This document shows, one piece after another, positions 20,080 to 29,510 of a stretch of 64,000 nt of DNA (position 1 is its first letter; each line of letters begins with the position of its first letter). The translations under genes were made by a program, and so were the position numbers. The notes beneath the pieces are model-generated. The model did no database searches. It saw only the letters and a list, made by a program, of their open reading frames with translations, and was not told the origin of the DNA. This DNA comes from Hoeflea_A sp965204935 (GTDB lineage Bacteria > Pseudomonadota > Alphaproteobacteria > Rhizobiales > Rhizobiaceae), in the NCBI RefSeq assembly GCF_965204935.1, contig NZ_CBDBFO010000002.1. One strand, written 5' to 3'.

Positions 20080-20318
20080 AGGCGACGATACCCCGGGCGG
20101 TCTTATAGCTGGCCGCAAGGTTCCCGATCTTCCCGATCACGACCGTCTTGCCGTCCTCTGTCACGGTGGTCTTCGGCGCGTCCGCAACGATCGTCACGTC
20201 GCCGACCCTGTAGGTCGCCTTGCCGTCGTCGTCGTGGCTGACCTTCACCTCCAGCCCGACCGCCTACACCGCCGTCGTCAGCGTGGTCGCGGCCGCCGCC
20301 TTCGCCGATGCCGCCTGT
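20080..20318 (-). pseudogene. Third copy of the EVKVTYDDDG module (fragment)
   Basis: On the minus strand the sequence reads GLEVKVSHDDDGKATYRVGD, VTIVADAPKTTVTEDGKTVV, then IGKIGNLAAS and ends at TAG near 20080. It is preceded by a short Ala-rich piece and an in-frame TAG. It matches the module in the lipoprotein at 26478-28208 and the RTX remnant at 7389-8830. It is a 5'-truncated fragment abutting the end of the glutamine synthetase gene. Confidence 0.7.
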
Positions 20319-22415
20319 CTACTGATGATGGTGCAGGATCTCAGAATAACCGGGAAGTGGCCATCTCCGACCGTCAACCAGTGTTTCCAGCATGTCTGCC
20401 ACAATCCGGGCAGATTGCATGCATGGCTTGAGCTCATGGTGGGCGTACCAAGCCGACTGCCCGGGGTCATCATTCGGAAACGCCCCCAACAATTCGTCGA
20501 GTTTCCCGGTTTCCGACAGGAGCTGCTCGACGAGTTTCCGCTTCTCGTCGAACAACCGCGACTGGAACCCGGAGGCACGTTCGACATCGGCATCTACAAT
20601 GGCAACCGGAATAATCAGCGTCCGCAGTATCCGCAACAGCGCGCGTGCTTCAACATACAGTTCACTCGCATAGGCTTCCTGAAGGACGGCCTGACGCGCC
20701 GTCAGTTCATGCCTGTTGAAGATGCCGAGATCGCTAAACAGTTCGACATTCTTGTCCGCCGTTAGGGCTGTGTAGGCTTCCGGACTGCTCTTCAGATGGG
20801 TCAGACCGTGCTGCCGGGCATGCGCGTTCAGCGCCTCGCTGTAGCCGTCGCCGCTGAACAGCGCCCCTTTGTTCTCCTTGATGGTCTCGCGAATCACCAG
20901 GTCCGCGGGCTTTCCGGCGTCAATCTCGTCGCACATGTGCTTCAAACTATCCGCGAGAATCGCGTTCAACATCGCCAGCGGAAATGCTATGTGCTGGTTA
21001 CCGCCGACCGCGCGGAATTCGAAACGGTTGCCGCACCACGGGAACGGGGCAGTGCGGTTACGGTCTTCGAGATTCGCCTTGATGTCCGCGACCGGAGCGA
21101 CTACCTTGATCTCCTTCTCGTCGGTCTCGTATCCGCCGAAGCGGCCGCCGTCCGCCACCGCATTGACATGCGCTTCCAGACGTTCGCCCAGATTCAGGGT
21201 GATAATCGCGGGCGGCGCCTCCTGGGCGCCCAGCCGATGGTCGTTGCCGGCTGTCGAGACACCGCAGCGCAGCAGGTCGCCGTGCCTGTTGATCCCGCGC
21301 AATAGCGCGGCAATAAATGCGATGAAGCGTCTGTTATCTTCGTCCGTTTTGCCCGGCACGAACAGATTGACGCCGCGGTCGGTACTAAGGCTCCAGTTGT
21401 TGTGCTTGCCGTTGCCGTTGATGCCGGCAAACGGCTTCTCGTGGAACAGCACGGCGAAGTCGTGGTCGAATGCGAGATCGCGAAGCACGTCCATGGCAAG
21501 CACGTTGGTATCGGCCACAAGATTCGCCAGTCCGAAGATCGGCGAAATCTCGTGCTGGGCCGGTGCCACCTCGTTGTGGGTGCAGTGTATGGATATTCCC
21601 AGTTCCCACATAATGTCCCGTGCTTCGGCGATGTAACGGCTCACCCTCGGCGACAACCTGGAAAAATAGTTGGCGTCCATTTCCTGACCGCGAAGCGGCG
21701 CGGCCCCCAACAGCGTGCGTCCCACAGCAAGGAGATCGGGCCGCGCCAGGTATTTCTCCCGGTCGATCAGGAAGAACTCCTGTTCCCAGCCCACATTGCA
21801 AACGACCTCTCTGGTCTCGTTGTCCCCGAGCAGTGACAGAAGCCGAACGCCCAATTCGTTGACCGCCATGTTGGCGCGCAGCAGCGGGGTTTTCTGATCA
21901 AGCGCCTCCCCGTTCCATGAGACGAAAGTGGAGGGAATATAGAGTGTCTGGCGGTATACAAACGGCGGCGAACCGGTGTCCCAGCCGATATAGGCCGCCG
22001 CTTCATGGGTCTTTCGCAGACCCCCGTTGGGAAACGACGAGCCATCGGTTTCCGTCTGGAACAGCTGCGTGCCCGACATTTCGACGATCAGCCTGTCAGT
22101 AGCGAAATCGACGCCGACGAACGTCTCCAGCTTCTCACCGTGAATCGCGCCACGCATCGGCGAAAACCAGTGCGAATAACCGATGCAGCCTTTCGATTGC
22201 GCCCACTCCCGAATGGACTTCGCCAATGCGTCTGCGAAGCCCCGATCCATCGGCACGCCCGTGGCTCGGCACTGCGCGAGCGCGTAGTAGACATCGGGGT
22301 CCACCAGTTTTTTCAGGATCGCATCGTCAAGAACATTGCTGTTGATCCCGGCCAGAGCCGAAGGTAGCGCGACTTCCTGTTTCGGCGCGTCGTGCGTGGA
22401 ATGCGTGATAACCAT
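20319..22415 (-). CDS. glnN: Type III glutamine synthetase
   Basis: Large GSIII-class glutamine synthetase (ATP-dependent ligation of ammonia to glutamate), 698 codons from the ATG at 22415 (MVITHSTHDAPKQEV); longer upstream starts would overlap the methyltransferase. Family motifs in order: HWFSPMRG (GSIII N-domain), WEQEFFLIDREKY, CTHNEVAPAQHEISPIF, FHEKPFAGINGNGKHNNWS, LGAQEAPPAII, DRNRTAPFPWCGNRFEFR. Length and motifs fit GSIII rather than GSI/GSII. It follows a methyltransferase gene on the same strand with a 62-base gap, so co-transcription is likely. The substrate could be glutamate or a related gamma-glutamyl acceptor pair; only GS activity is supported by the family. Confidence 0.92.
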   Translation of the reverse strand: MVITHSTHDAPKQEVALPSALAGINSNVLDDAILKKLVDPDVYYALAQCRATGVPMDRGFADALAKSIREWAQSKGCIGYSHWFSPMRGAIHGEKLETFVGVDFATDRLIVEMSGTQLFQTETDGSSFPNGGLRKTHEAAAYIGWDTGSPPFVYRQTLYIPSTFVSWNGEALDQKTPLLRANMAVNELGVRLLSLLGDNETREVVCNVGWEQEFFLIDREKYLARPDLLAVGRTLLGAAPLRGQEMDANYFSRLSPRVSRYIAEARDIMWELGISIHCTHNEVAPAQHEISPIFGLANLVADTNVLAMDVLRDLAFDHDFAVLFHEKPFAGINGNGKHNNWSLSTDRGVNLFVPGKTDEDNRRFIAFIAALLRGINRHGDLLRCGVSTAGNDHRLGAQEAPPAIITLNLGERLEAHVNAVADGGRFGGYETDEKEIKVVAPVADIKANLEDRNRTAPFPWCGNRFEFRAVGGNQHIAFPLAMLNAILADSLKHMCDEIDAGKPADLVIRETIKENKGALFSGDGYSEALNAHARQHGLTHLKSSPEAYTALTADKNVELFSDLGIFNRHELTARQAVLQEAYASELYVEARALLRILRTLIIPVAIVDADVERASGFQSRLFDEKRKLVEQLLSETGKLDELLGAFPNDDPGQSAWYAHHELKPCMQSARIVADMLETLVDGRRWPLPGYSEILHHHQ

Positions 22416-22477
22416 ATTGCATATACTCCCGAAATCGGGCCGGTAATCCGGCGGCAAGGACTTGCGGCGCAGTCCAT

Positions 22478-23383
22478 TCATGTCGCCGGATTTGCCGGCT
22501 GTTCCTGCACTTGCGGACGCCGTGCAAGGTAGCGTCCAAGCTCGAAGAAGCCGCGAATCCATGCGGCGTGCACCGCCGACAAGGCCTGCATCTGCTCTAT
22601 CCAGTGATCCGGCGCCGTCGCGTTGGACATCGCACGCATGAACATGATCCGCCCGCGGCGCCCTATCAACTCCGCATTGTGCAGGTCCCGCCCGCCGAAA
22701 TCCAAAACGCCGGCTGTCTCCAGACCTGCCTCCCGAAGCAGATGGAGATAGGACGCACGGCTCTCGAGAAGCGGCAGCGCCCAGACGCGGCAAAGCGGCC
22801 GTATATACGCCTCGCGCTCCGCCGGCGATGTCCTGTCCGTCATCAGCCAGTCGCTGGCCGCCAGCCGTCCGCCCGGCCGCAGGATACGCCGGACCTCGCT
22901 CAGGAACTGCGGCCGATGGGCGTATTGGCACGCGCTCTCGACGTTCACGACCACGTCGACAGCGCCGTCTGCGAAAGGCAGATGGATGCAGCAGTCCGCT
23001 TCCCTGAAGTCGACCATGCCCTCCAGGCCGGCATCCTGGGTCCGCTGCCTGGCGATATCCAGCTTAAGGTTGGAAATGTCCACCCCGGTGACGCGGCAGC
23101 CGTACCGGCCGGCCAGCCACCTTGCGGTCCCGCCCACGCCGCAGCCCGCATCCACCACATGCTCGCCCGCGCAAATCCGGGCGGGCTCCGTTATCTCATC
23201 GATCATTCGCACCAGCGCACGGGCAAGGTCGGCGTGCGGGTACTCGAAAGTCCGCCCGAAATCAATACGGTCTCCCGGCTCGAACAGCCCGAAATGGATG
23301 TGGTCGGGGTTCCAGCAGGTCAAGAGCCAGTCGTCCGAGAGACGCTGGTCATTATCACTGACTGTCTGCCTTTGCGAAGACAT
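22478..23383 (-). CDS. Class I SAM-dependent methyltransferase
   Basis: 301 codons from MSSQRQTVSDN. The Rossmann methyltransferase core is clear: motif I VVDAGCGVGGTARWLA, VTGVDISNLKLDIARQR, DFREADCCIHLPFADGAVDV (motif II/post-I), LRPGGRLAASDW (motif III region). The N-terminal LLTCWNPDHIHFGLFEPGD resembles small-molecule methyltransferases of the sterol/tocopherol/glycine type. It is upstream of and co-oriented with the GSIII gene. The substrate is unknown. Confidence 0.85.
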   Translation of the reverse strand: MSSQRQTVSDNDQRLSDDWLLTCWNPDHIHFGLFEPGDRIDFGRTFEYPHADLARALVRMIDEITEPARICAGEHVVDAGCGVGGTARWLAGRYGCRVTGVDISNLKLDIARQRTQDAGLEGMVDFREADCCIHLPFADGAVDVVVNVESACQYAHRPQFLSEVRRILRPGGRLAASDWLMTDRTSPAEREAYIRPLCRVWALPLLESRASYLHLLREAGLETAGVLDFGGRDLHNAELIGRRGRIMFMRAMSNATAPDHWIEQMQALSAVHAAWIRGFFELGRYLARRPQVQEQPANPAT

Positions 23384-24716
23384 GGCGCACGCCCCCAAAA
23401 AACCGCCCTTCCCCGGAGCATCCGCCTTCGACCAGGCCGTCCGGTGGGAGACACAGGAAGTTGCATGGTGGTGGCGTCACGCTCGACCACTGCCACCCGA
23501 AACGGTACAGTCCCGTTCTCAAGTGACCTGAAGTATCTGCTTATTGTCGGGCGCGGGGCTATTGTATCCATGCCGGTCCGGACGTTGGCAAATGCTGCTT
23601 CGTCGCCCCTCTGCTCGCGACATCCGGCGGCGGAATCACGTCGGCTCAAACAGCCACGCGCATCGGCAGTACGGACGCTCAAACCCGGCGCCATGCCGAT
23701 AGCGTGCTCCGGCTCGGGAGCCTCCTCGCTGCTCCCGAGCCGCGATACGCCTATCGGTCGCCCGACGCGCCGCTGCTGTGGTGATAAAACCGGTCGCCGA
23801 GCCCGAAGAGCGGGGCACCGCGATCCGTTGCGTCACGTCATATCCAAGCATATCCATCAAAGTGATTGGCACAGATCTCGCATCCGTTGGGGTATCGTTT
23901 TGATATGGCCGACGGCACGTACGCAGTGCATCCGATATATTCTTCGCCATGGCGGCGATACTCCGGCACACGATCCGAAACCGCTCAAAGGCCTCCGAAA
24001 CCGCTCAAAGGCCATGTCCGCCGATGCGCTCCTGCTGCTGTCCGATTGGCCTCAAACCGCGAACGGCGCCGAAAGAATTCCAACGGTCAACGAAACAGAT
24101 CGCGAAATGCCGTTGCCCCGGGGTGTACGGCCATGCCTGGCGATTTGCTGCCAAACTATATCACCCACTCAAACCTGCCGTTAACGCAAGCTGACATCAG
24201 CATGACTGATCCCTCCCCGAACATTGAGGCACCGATCGGTCGAATCAAGACAGCGTTCGCTTCTTGCAAGCTGACTAAATTCACTCCTGTCAGCATCTGC
24301 ACGACTGCAAATACAGCCAATATGAATTCCATGCTTTGCATCATTGAAACCTCGGCAACAATAAGGGAGCACAGCCGGATTCCCGGACCCTTGCGACACG
24401 CGCCGCAACCCGCCGCCGGCAGAACGCCGTGTTTGCCCTTGTCTCCGGCCGAGGCCGCGGCGGTGCCGTTCGCCGATCCGCATGCCGGCGCATTCAAAAG
24501 GGGTACCGCTCCCCCGGGGGCCTTATCCTGCGCACGCTTCTGCACGGTCAAACCCGGGTAGCGTCGCCAACCACAGCGCGATCTCGACCGGCCCTGCATG
24601 CGGACAGACCGGGTGATGATATCGGGCAACCTGGCGGCTTGCTGCCCGCTTAGCCCATGCCACTTTGAGCCTGCCGACCGGACCCGGTCCCGCGGTGTGT
24701 GTGCCTGGTGCGCTTG
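23384..24716. other. Gene-poor region with a short tandem repeat
   Basis: More than 1.3 kb without a gene I can support. It contains two perfect tandem copies of a 20-base unit, TCCGAAACCGCTCAAAGGCC (23975-23994 and 23995-24014). A minus-strand stretch near 24380-24540 has Cys-rich text (AAGCGACRKG) vaguely like a cytochrome c haem site, but without the needed CXXCH, so no gene is called. Confidence 0.4.
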
Positions 24717-24995
24717 TCAGAACCGTCGCACGAAGCCGGTCTCCGCGAAGGTTCGGGCGTGGTCGTGCGGTCGAGCATCGGACCTGCGGTCTTCGCGCCC
24801 GAGCGACGGTTGCGGGCTGAAGCCCCGCAGCGTGAAGTCGCTGTGATGGACGCTCAGCCTCGGCACGCGGGCCTGTTCCCGGTGCGGGCGCCCGCCCTCG
24901 TTGAACGGGAACCCGTTACCCCGGTTGTGCGTCAACTGCAATTCCGCGCTTCCTCCCGGCGTGAAGCCCGCAAACACCCCGCCCGCCAGGCGCAA
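24717..24995 (-). pseudogene. C-terminal fragment of a second Slam-type gene
   Basis: The minus-strand frame reads LAGGVFAGFTPGGSAELQLT, PRLSVHHSDFTLRGFSPQPS and ends ARTFAETGFVRRF before a stop. This parallels the last strands of the intact Slam gene next door (IDIGGFTPQLTLRHERRD ... IELGVVRSF), including the final aromatic F of an outer-membrane barrel. No N-terminal TPR part or start is present; it begins abruptly next to the 3' end of the intact gene. It is a remnant of a duplicated or tandem exporter gene. Confidence 0.6.
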
Positions 24996-25053
24996 TGCGC
25001 CAATACACCGGCCGGGGCGCGCAGCCGGCGCGGGTGCCTTGCCCTGCCGGCAT

Positions 25054-26385
25054 TCAGAACGACCTTACGACACCCAGTTCGATGACGTTGCGCCTGTAGT
25101 CGTGCAGCGTGATGTTGCTGTCGCGCCGTTCGTGTCGCAGGGTGAGTTGCGGCGTGAAGCCGCCGATGTCGATGTTCCGGTTGGACAGCGTCGTCCACAG
25201 CGCGTACGTCGTGTCCCGCCGCGCCTGCGGCCCGAACAGCGGGCGCGGTGCGCCGTAATCGCGCCGGTCCACGCGCAGGCCCGCGCCGGCGACGAAACCG
25301 CGCGGCAACTCGCTCTCGGCCGACAGGCCGAGGCTGAACTCGCGCCAGGACCAGTAGTCCTTGTCCAGCGTCTCGCGGCGCCAGCCGGCATTGGCCCGCA
25401 GCACCGTGACGCCGCCCAGGGCATGGGCGATGCCGAACCCCGCCGTATCGGTGTGGCCGCGGCCGAGGTAGCCCTCGTAATCGGTCCACGCGCGCCCGAG
25501 CGACCAGTTCAGCCGCCACACCGGGGAAAGGGTCCGGCTCCCCGAAACCCGCAGACCGGCGCTGCGGCTGTAGACATCGCCGCCGATCCAGCGCTGGCGA
25601 ACGTGCACTTCGGGATGCAGGACGGACCGGCCGAACAGGAAGCGCGGGCCGGCGTTGAGGCTTGCGATCCGTTCGTTGAACCGGCTCTCCCGGTAGCTGC
25701 GGGTCCGCAGACCGCCATTGACCCGGAACTGAAGCCCCGGGCGGACCGTCGCCGTGTATCCGCCATGCATGTCGGCCACCAGACCGACCCCGCTGGTGCG
25801 GCGCGCATCCTGCGACAGCGTGAACAGGCCGAGCTTTTCCGCATCGGTCGCGTTGTTGATGTTGCTGTCGGGCGCCAGCGCCAGCGCCACGCCGAACGTC
25901 CAGCCCTCGGCCTTCTCGCGGCGGATCAGGTGAAGCATGGACAGCGCGTTCGCACGCACGTCCCCGGGCAGGCCCGGCGCGCTCAGGGCAAGGCGGAAAT
26001 GCCGCTCCGCCCGCTCGAACTCGCCCGCCCGGTAATGCGCCAGCGCCAGGTCGAGCCGTACCCGGGTCAGGCCGGGATCGCGCGCCAGCATGGCCCGGAA
26101 CCGGCGTTGCGCGGTGCGCCAGTCCTGCCGCGCAAGGGCGATCTGCCCGTGCAGGAAGTCGAGCGTGTCGGGGTCCGCCGCGCCGGGCGCCACCCCCTCG
26201 AGCAGGACGGCCGCATCGCGCGGCGCGCCCGCGTCCAGCGCCGCACGCGCCGCCCCGACCAGCGCGGCCGCGGAAACCGCCCGCACCGGGGGCTCCGCGG
26301 CCGCACCGCCGGGGGCGGTCATGGCAAGGGCGAACATGGCAGGGGCAAACAGCAGGCTGCAAAGGCGATATGTGTGGCTGCGCAT
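25054..26385 (-). CDS. Surface lipoprotein assembly modifier (Slam, DUF560 family)
   Basis: 443 codons. Signal peptide (LCSLLFAPAMFALAMTAPGGA), then a TPR-like periplasmic domain (about residues 35-155: GAARAALDAGAPRDAAVLLE, LALAHYRAGEFERAERHFRL), then a 14-strand-type outer-membrane barrel from about residue 165 (VALALAPDSNINNATDAEKL, a typical Slam junction) to the terminal F. Slam proteins move lipoproteins to the cell surface in Gram-negatives. The likely client is the lipoprotein gene 92 bases upstream on the same strand. Complete and unfrustrated by frameshifts, unlike the adjacent fragment. Confidence 0.87.
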   Translation of the reverse strand: MRSHTYRLCSLLFAPAMFALAMTAPGGAAAEPPVRAVSAAALVGAARAALDAGAPRDAAVLLEGVAPGAADPDTLDFLHGQIALARQDWRTAQRRFRAMLARDPGLTRVRLDLALAHYRAGEFERAERHFRLALSAPGLPGDVRANALSMLHLIRREKAEGWTFGVALALAPDSNINNATDAEKLGLFTLSQDARRTSGVGLVADMHGGYTATVRPGLQFRVNGGLRTRSYRESRFNERIASLNAGPRFLFGRSVLHPEVHVRQRWIGGDVYSRSAGLRVSGSRTLSPVWRLNWSLGRAWTDYEGYLGRGHTDTAGFGIAHALGGVTVLRANAGWRRETLDKDYWSWREFSLGLSAESELPRGFVAGAGLRVDRRDYGAPRPLFGPQARRDTTYALWTTLSNRNIDIGGFTPQLTLRHERRDSNITLHDYRRNVIELGVVRSF

Positions 26386-26477
26386 CGTGTCACGGCTTTC
26401 GAATTGTGCTTCAAGGCTCGACGCCCGATCCGTTGCGGGACCGGGCGCCGGGTTTGCGGTGTGCGGGTGGGCGCGCG

Positions 26478-28208
26478 CTACTCGGTGCCCGTCCTGCGGC
26501 CGCCGAAGGCGCCGCGGGCCTCGCCCGCCTTGCCGCCCTCGGAGGTGATGTCGAACACGCCGCCGACCTCCTCGAACTTCGGTCCGAAGAAGTTGCCGCT
26601 GAAGCTGCCGGTGAACTTGCCGTCATTTTTCAGCTTAAGATTGGCGTGCGCCTTCACGCTCACATCGGTGCCGGAGAAGCTGTTGCCGTCGATATCGCCC
26701 TTCAGCGTGCCCAGGTGTGTCATTTCAGTCGTGAGTGTGTTGTCTTCGAAGTTGGCCGTTGTCGTCATGGCACCGTTCCAGAGTCTTATGGGACCATCTC
26801 CTTCCGGCTTGGCGGCGCGGACATTGCCCGTCCAGGCACCCTCGTATTTGGCCTCGCCGAAGCTCGGCATGTCACCGGCCGGGGTCACGTTGCCGTCGGG
26901 CAGCTTGCTGACGAAGCCCGTGCCCAGGTCGGCAGGGGTATCGCCATCCTCCTTCAGACCCGCCCAGATGCCGTAGTTCAGGTGCTCGAAGGATTTCGCC
27001 GCCGGAAACCGGAACTTCTCATCACTGGCAGAAATGTAGTGGTACTCAAAAGTCTTGGAACCTTCGGCATCCGTTTCAGTATTTGTTCGCTTCAGCCAGG
27101 TCTTCTGACCATTCGCACTCTCGAAGTAGTAGACGCCGTTCTCCTCGCTGGTGTTGATGGGCTTCGTATCTTTGGCGATGGTTAACCGGTTGGCGTCCGC
27201 CGAGGAGCCCGGTACAGACTTCCCACGCGGAGGATCTGTGTGGCCGCTCGCAAGATAGAACTCGCCCTCCGCCCGCTTGATCTTGAAGGTGCCGCCGCTG
27301 TTAGTATACGTACCGTAAGGCGCGTCCTCGGTTTGTTGAGCGTCCAAAGTCACTACATCGCCTTGCGTGTAAAGCTTGATCATCCTGTTGGTGTTTCCAG
27401 TCACGTACTTTTCGAACAGAACCAGTTGCATCCTGTCATCGGCGGAGTCGGTTAGGGTTCCACGCAGCAAGTTCTGTGCCATAACAATTGGCTGGGCCAG
27501 TCTCTCCGGGGTGTTTCCATCCTTGGCCTCATAGGTAACGAAATCCCGGTAGGTGAAGGAAGAATGCATAAAGTCTTTGATCTTCCCGGTCGTTCGCTTG
27601 GGCCCGTCGTTCACCGTCTTCACCATCTTCTCCGCGCCCGCAACGATGGTGACGTCCCCGACCCTGTAGGTCGCCTGGCCGTCGTCGTCGTAGGTGACCT
27701 TGACCTCCATTCCGGCGGCCTTCACCGCCGCGGCGGCCTTGTCCATGGCGATCTTCGCCTGGGCCTGCGCCGTCCTCTGCGCCGCCTGCGCCGCAATGCG
27801 GGCCTCCACCGCCGCCGTGTCCGTGGTCGCGGCGGCCGCCTTCGCCGATTCCGCCTTCGCCGTATTGTAGGCCGTCATCGCCGCCCGCGCGGCGGCGCGC
27901 GCCGCCTCGGCATGCGTTTTCGCCATCGGGTCGCCGGTCTGCAGCATGGCAATATTCATCTGTGCCGCTTCCGCCTTGGCCGCCTCCGTATCCGCCGCGT
28001 CGGACTGCGTCTTGGCCGCGTCCATCGCAGCCTTCGCCGCCGCCCGCGCCTTGCCGAGCTCGCTCGTCGGGGTCGTCGGGGTCGTCGTGGTCGTGCCGCC
28101 GGTGGTGTTGCAGGCGGCAAGGCCAAGCGACAGCAGCGCCGTGCAGCACAAAAGGGCAAGCCTGCGCGGCCGTCCGGCGGCCGCCGCTCTTTGTGATTGC
28201 TTCGTCAT
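26478..28208 (-). CDS. Slam-dependent type surface lipoprotein with Ala-rich stalk and TbpB-like barrel
   Basis: 576 codons. Lipoprotein signal ending LGLAAC (Cys about residue 33), a Thr-rich linker (TTGGTTTTTPTTPTSE), a long Ala/Lys helical stalk (about 50-175), the module EVKVTYDDDGQATYRVGDVT, a variable middle, and a C-terminal barrel resembling transferrin-binding-protein-B/HpuA-like lipoproteins (FSGTDVSVKAHANLKLKNDG, GSFSGNFFGPKFEEVGGVFD, GEARGAFGGRR). Just upstream of the Slam gene, same strand; together they form a plausible exporter-client pair. The ligand is unknown. Parts of its stalk/module recur at 7389-8830 and 20080-20318. Confidence 0.85.
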   Translation of the reverse strand: MTKQSQRAAAAGRPRRLALLCCTALLSLGLAACNTTGGTTTTTPTTPTSELGKARAAAKAAMDAAKTQSDAADTEAAKAEAAQMNIAMLQTGDPMAKTHAEAARAAARAAMTAYNTAKAESAKAAAATTDTAAVEARIAAQAAQRTAQAQAKIAMDKAAAAVKAAGMEVKVTYDDDGQATYRVGDVTIVAGAEKMVKTVNDGPKRTTGKIKDFMHSSFTYRDFVTYEAKDGNTPERLAQPIVMAQNLLRGTLTDSADDRMQLVLFEKYVTGNTNRMIKLYTQGDVVTLDAQQTEDAPYGTYTNSGGTFKIKRAEGEFYLASGHTDPPRGKSVPGSSADANRLTIAKDTKPINTSEENGVYYFESANGQKTWLKRTNTETDAEGSKTFEYHYISASDEKFRFPAAKSFEHLNYGIWAGLKEDGDTPADLGTGFVSKLPDGNVTPAGDMPSFGEAKYEGAWTGNVRAAKPEGDGPIRLWNGAMTTTANFEDNTLTTEMTHLGTLKGDIDGNSFSGTDVSVKAHANLKLKNDGKFTGSFSGNFFGPKFEEVGGVFDITSEGGKAGEARGAFGGRRTGTE

Positions 28209-28280
28209 GATTGAATGTCCCTTGTCTTTCAGGTGTCTTTCAGGTTGTCTTTCGTGCGCCGGGGAATGTCCCCGCCGCGC

Positions 28281-29417
28281 CTAGAAATTGCGCTGCAGAC
28301 GCAACAGGCCCGTCGTCGCATCGCCGCCGGCATAGCCCACGGTTGGGCCCACGGCGGCATTGCTCTTGCCGAACCTGGTGTGGCGAACCTCGCCGCGCAC
28401 CTCGACATTGGCGACCGGGTTCCACACCAGCACGCCCTCGACCGCCCAGGAGCTGATGCCCGAGCCCGCATCGCCGAGCTTCATGTTGCCCGCAACCGGC
28501 GTCGCGTAGTAGCCGGACGAGTACTGGCCGCCGACCGAGCCCTTGAAGCCCTCGGCGAACCGGTGCTGGTAGGAGCCGATGACCGACCATTGCGGCGTGT
28601 GCGTCGTGCCCCTGGCGATCCCGGTCGGCGACGCGTTGGCGCCGTAGCGGCTCGGACCGCTGGCGTAGAAGCCCTGGACGATCACATTGCCGTCCGGACC
28701 GATATCCGCATTGAGACCCAGCTTGACGCCGAAGGTCTCGGCCGACTGGTCGTAGCCGGCCGCGCCGTAGACGGTCGCGCCGGCGATAACGCCGCCGATG
28801 CGGCCCGTGAAGTCGGGAACATAACTGGTCCTGTCGCCGTCGTCATTGGCCGAGACCGCCGCGAACACGCCATCGAGCGTCAGGTTGTAGCCGATCTGGC
28901 TGGCCTGGCTGTAGCCGTAGGAAAGGCCGTTGTCCGAGTGCGAGCCGAAGCCCGACGCGCCGCCGTTCTTCGAACTGACCCAGGTCGTCTCCGTGTAGCC
29001 GAAGACAAGGCCGCCAAGCTCGCCATAGGCCTGGTCGATAACGGCATTGCCGTCATATCCGAACGTGTTCGTACCCTTGTCGTTGGGCTTCGCGTCGCCC
29101 TGAAGACGCACATAGGCATGAAGAACGCCGAGTTCCGTGTCCTCCCTGGCCTGCACGTTCAAACGCCCGCGAACGGTCGACGTGTAGCTTTTCGCATCGC
29201 TGACGAAACCCGCATCGAGGCGCACGAAACCGCTCAGCTTCAGGCAGGTCTCCGTGCCCGGTATGTAGAAATAGCCGGCGCCGAAGGCATCGCACACGCG
29301 CACATATTCAACCGCGTCCGGCTCGGCCGCGACAATCATGTCGGCACCATGGGCACTGCCCGTGAAAAGCAGCGCCGCGGCGCAGCATGGAAGAAGTCTG
29401 TCGATCCTGTTGTTCAT
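28281..29417 (-). CDS. Omp2-like porin (alphaproteobacterial Porin_2 family)
   Basis: 378 codons from MNNRIDRLLPCC. A signal peptide ends near SAHGAD, followed by the family hallmark VEYVRVCDAFGAGYFYIPGT then ETCLKLSGFVRLD. The body is barrel-like and ends with F (LLRLQRNF). Forms trimeric general-diffusion pores in the outer membrane in rhizobia, Brucella and relatives. Gene order porin - lipoprotein - Slam, all minus strand, suggests an envelope operon or at least a joint locus. An 11-base G tract lies about 95 bases upstream of the start. Confidence 0.92.
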   Translation of the reverse strand: MNNRIDRLLPCCAAALLFTGSAHGADMIVAAEPDAVEYVRVCDAFGAGYFYIPGTETCLKLSGFVRLDAGFVSDAKSYTSTVRGRLNVQAREDTELGVLHAYVRLQGDAKPNDKGTNTFGYDGNAVIDQAYGELGGLVFGYTETTWVSSKNGGASGFGSHSDNGLSYGYSQASQIGYNLTLDGVFAAVSANDDGDRTSYVPDFTGRIGGVIAGATVYGAAGYDQSAETFGVKLGLNADIGPDGNVIVQGFYASGPSRYGANASPTGIARGTTHTPQWSVIGSYQHRFAEGFKGSVGGQYSSGYYATPVAGNMKLGDAGSGISSWAVEGVLVWNPVANVEVRGEVRHTRFGKSNAAVGPTVGYAGGDATTGLLRLQRNF

Positions 29418-29510
29418 GTCTGACCTCATGTCGTTATCCCCAAAAATGCCGGTCCCCGGGATGCCCCGGATGCCGATGACGGCGGCGCGTTCGCGTCACG
29501 GGAAGTGTTA

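Noticed and set aside
20319..22931. Extended N-terminus for glutamine synthetase
   Set aside because: Would overlap most of the methyltransferase gene; the GSIII family pattern starts only after the ATG at 22415.
22511..24184. 557-codon plus-strand open frame
   Set aside because: Mostly antisense to the methyltransferase gene and then runs through non-coding DNA; no domain seen.
24156..24629. Possible cytochrome c-like protein
   Set aside because: The Cys-rich stretch lacks a CXXCH haem motif and no other cytochrome feature is present.
24901..26976. 691-codon plus-strand open frame
   Set aside because: Antisense to the Slam gene, which has a signal peptide, TPR and barrel pattern; the opposite frame is only Arg/Pro/Ala-rich.
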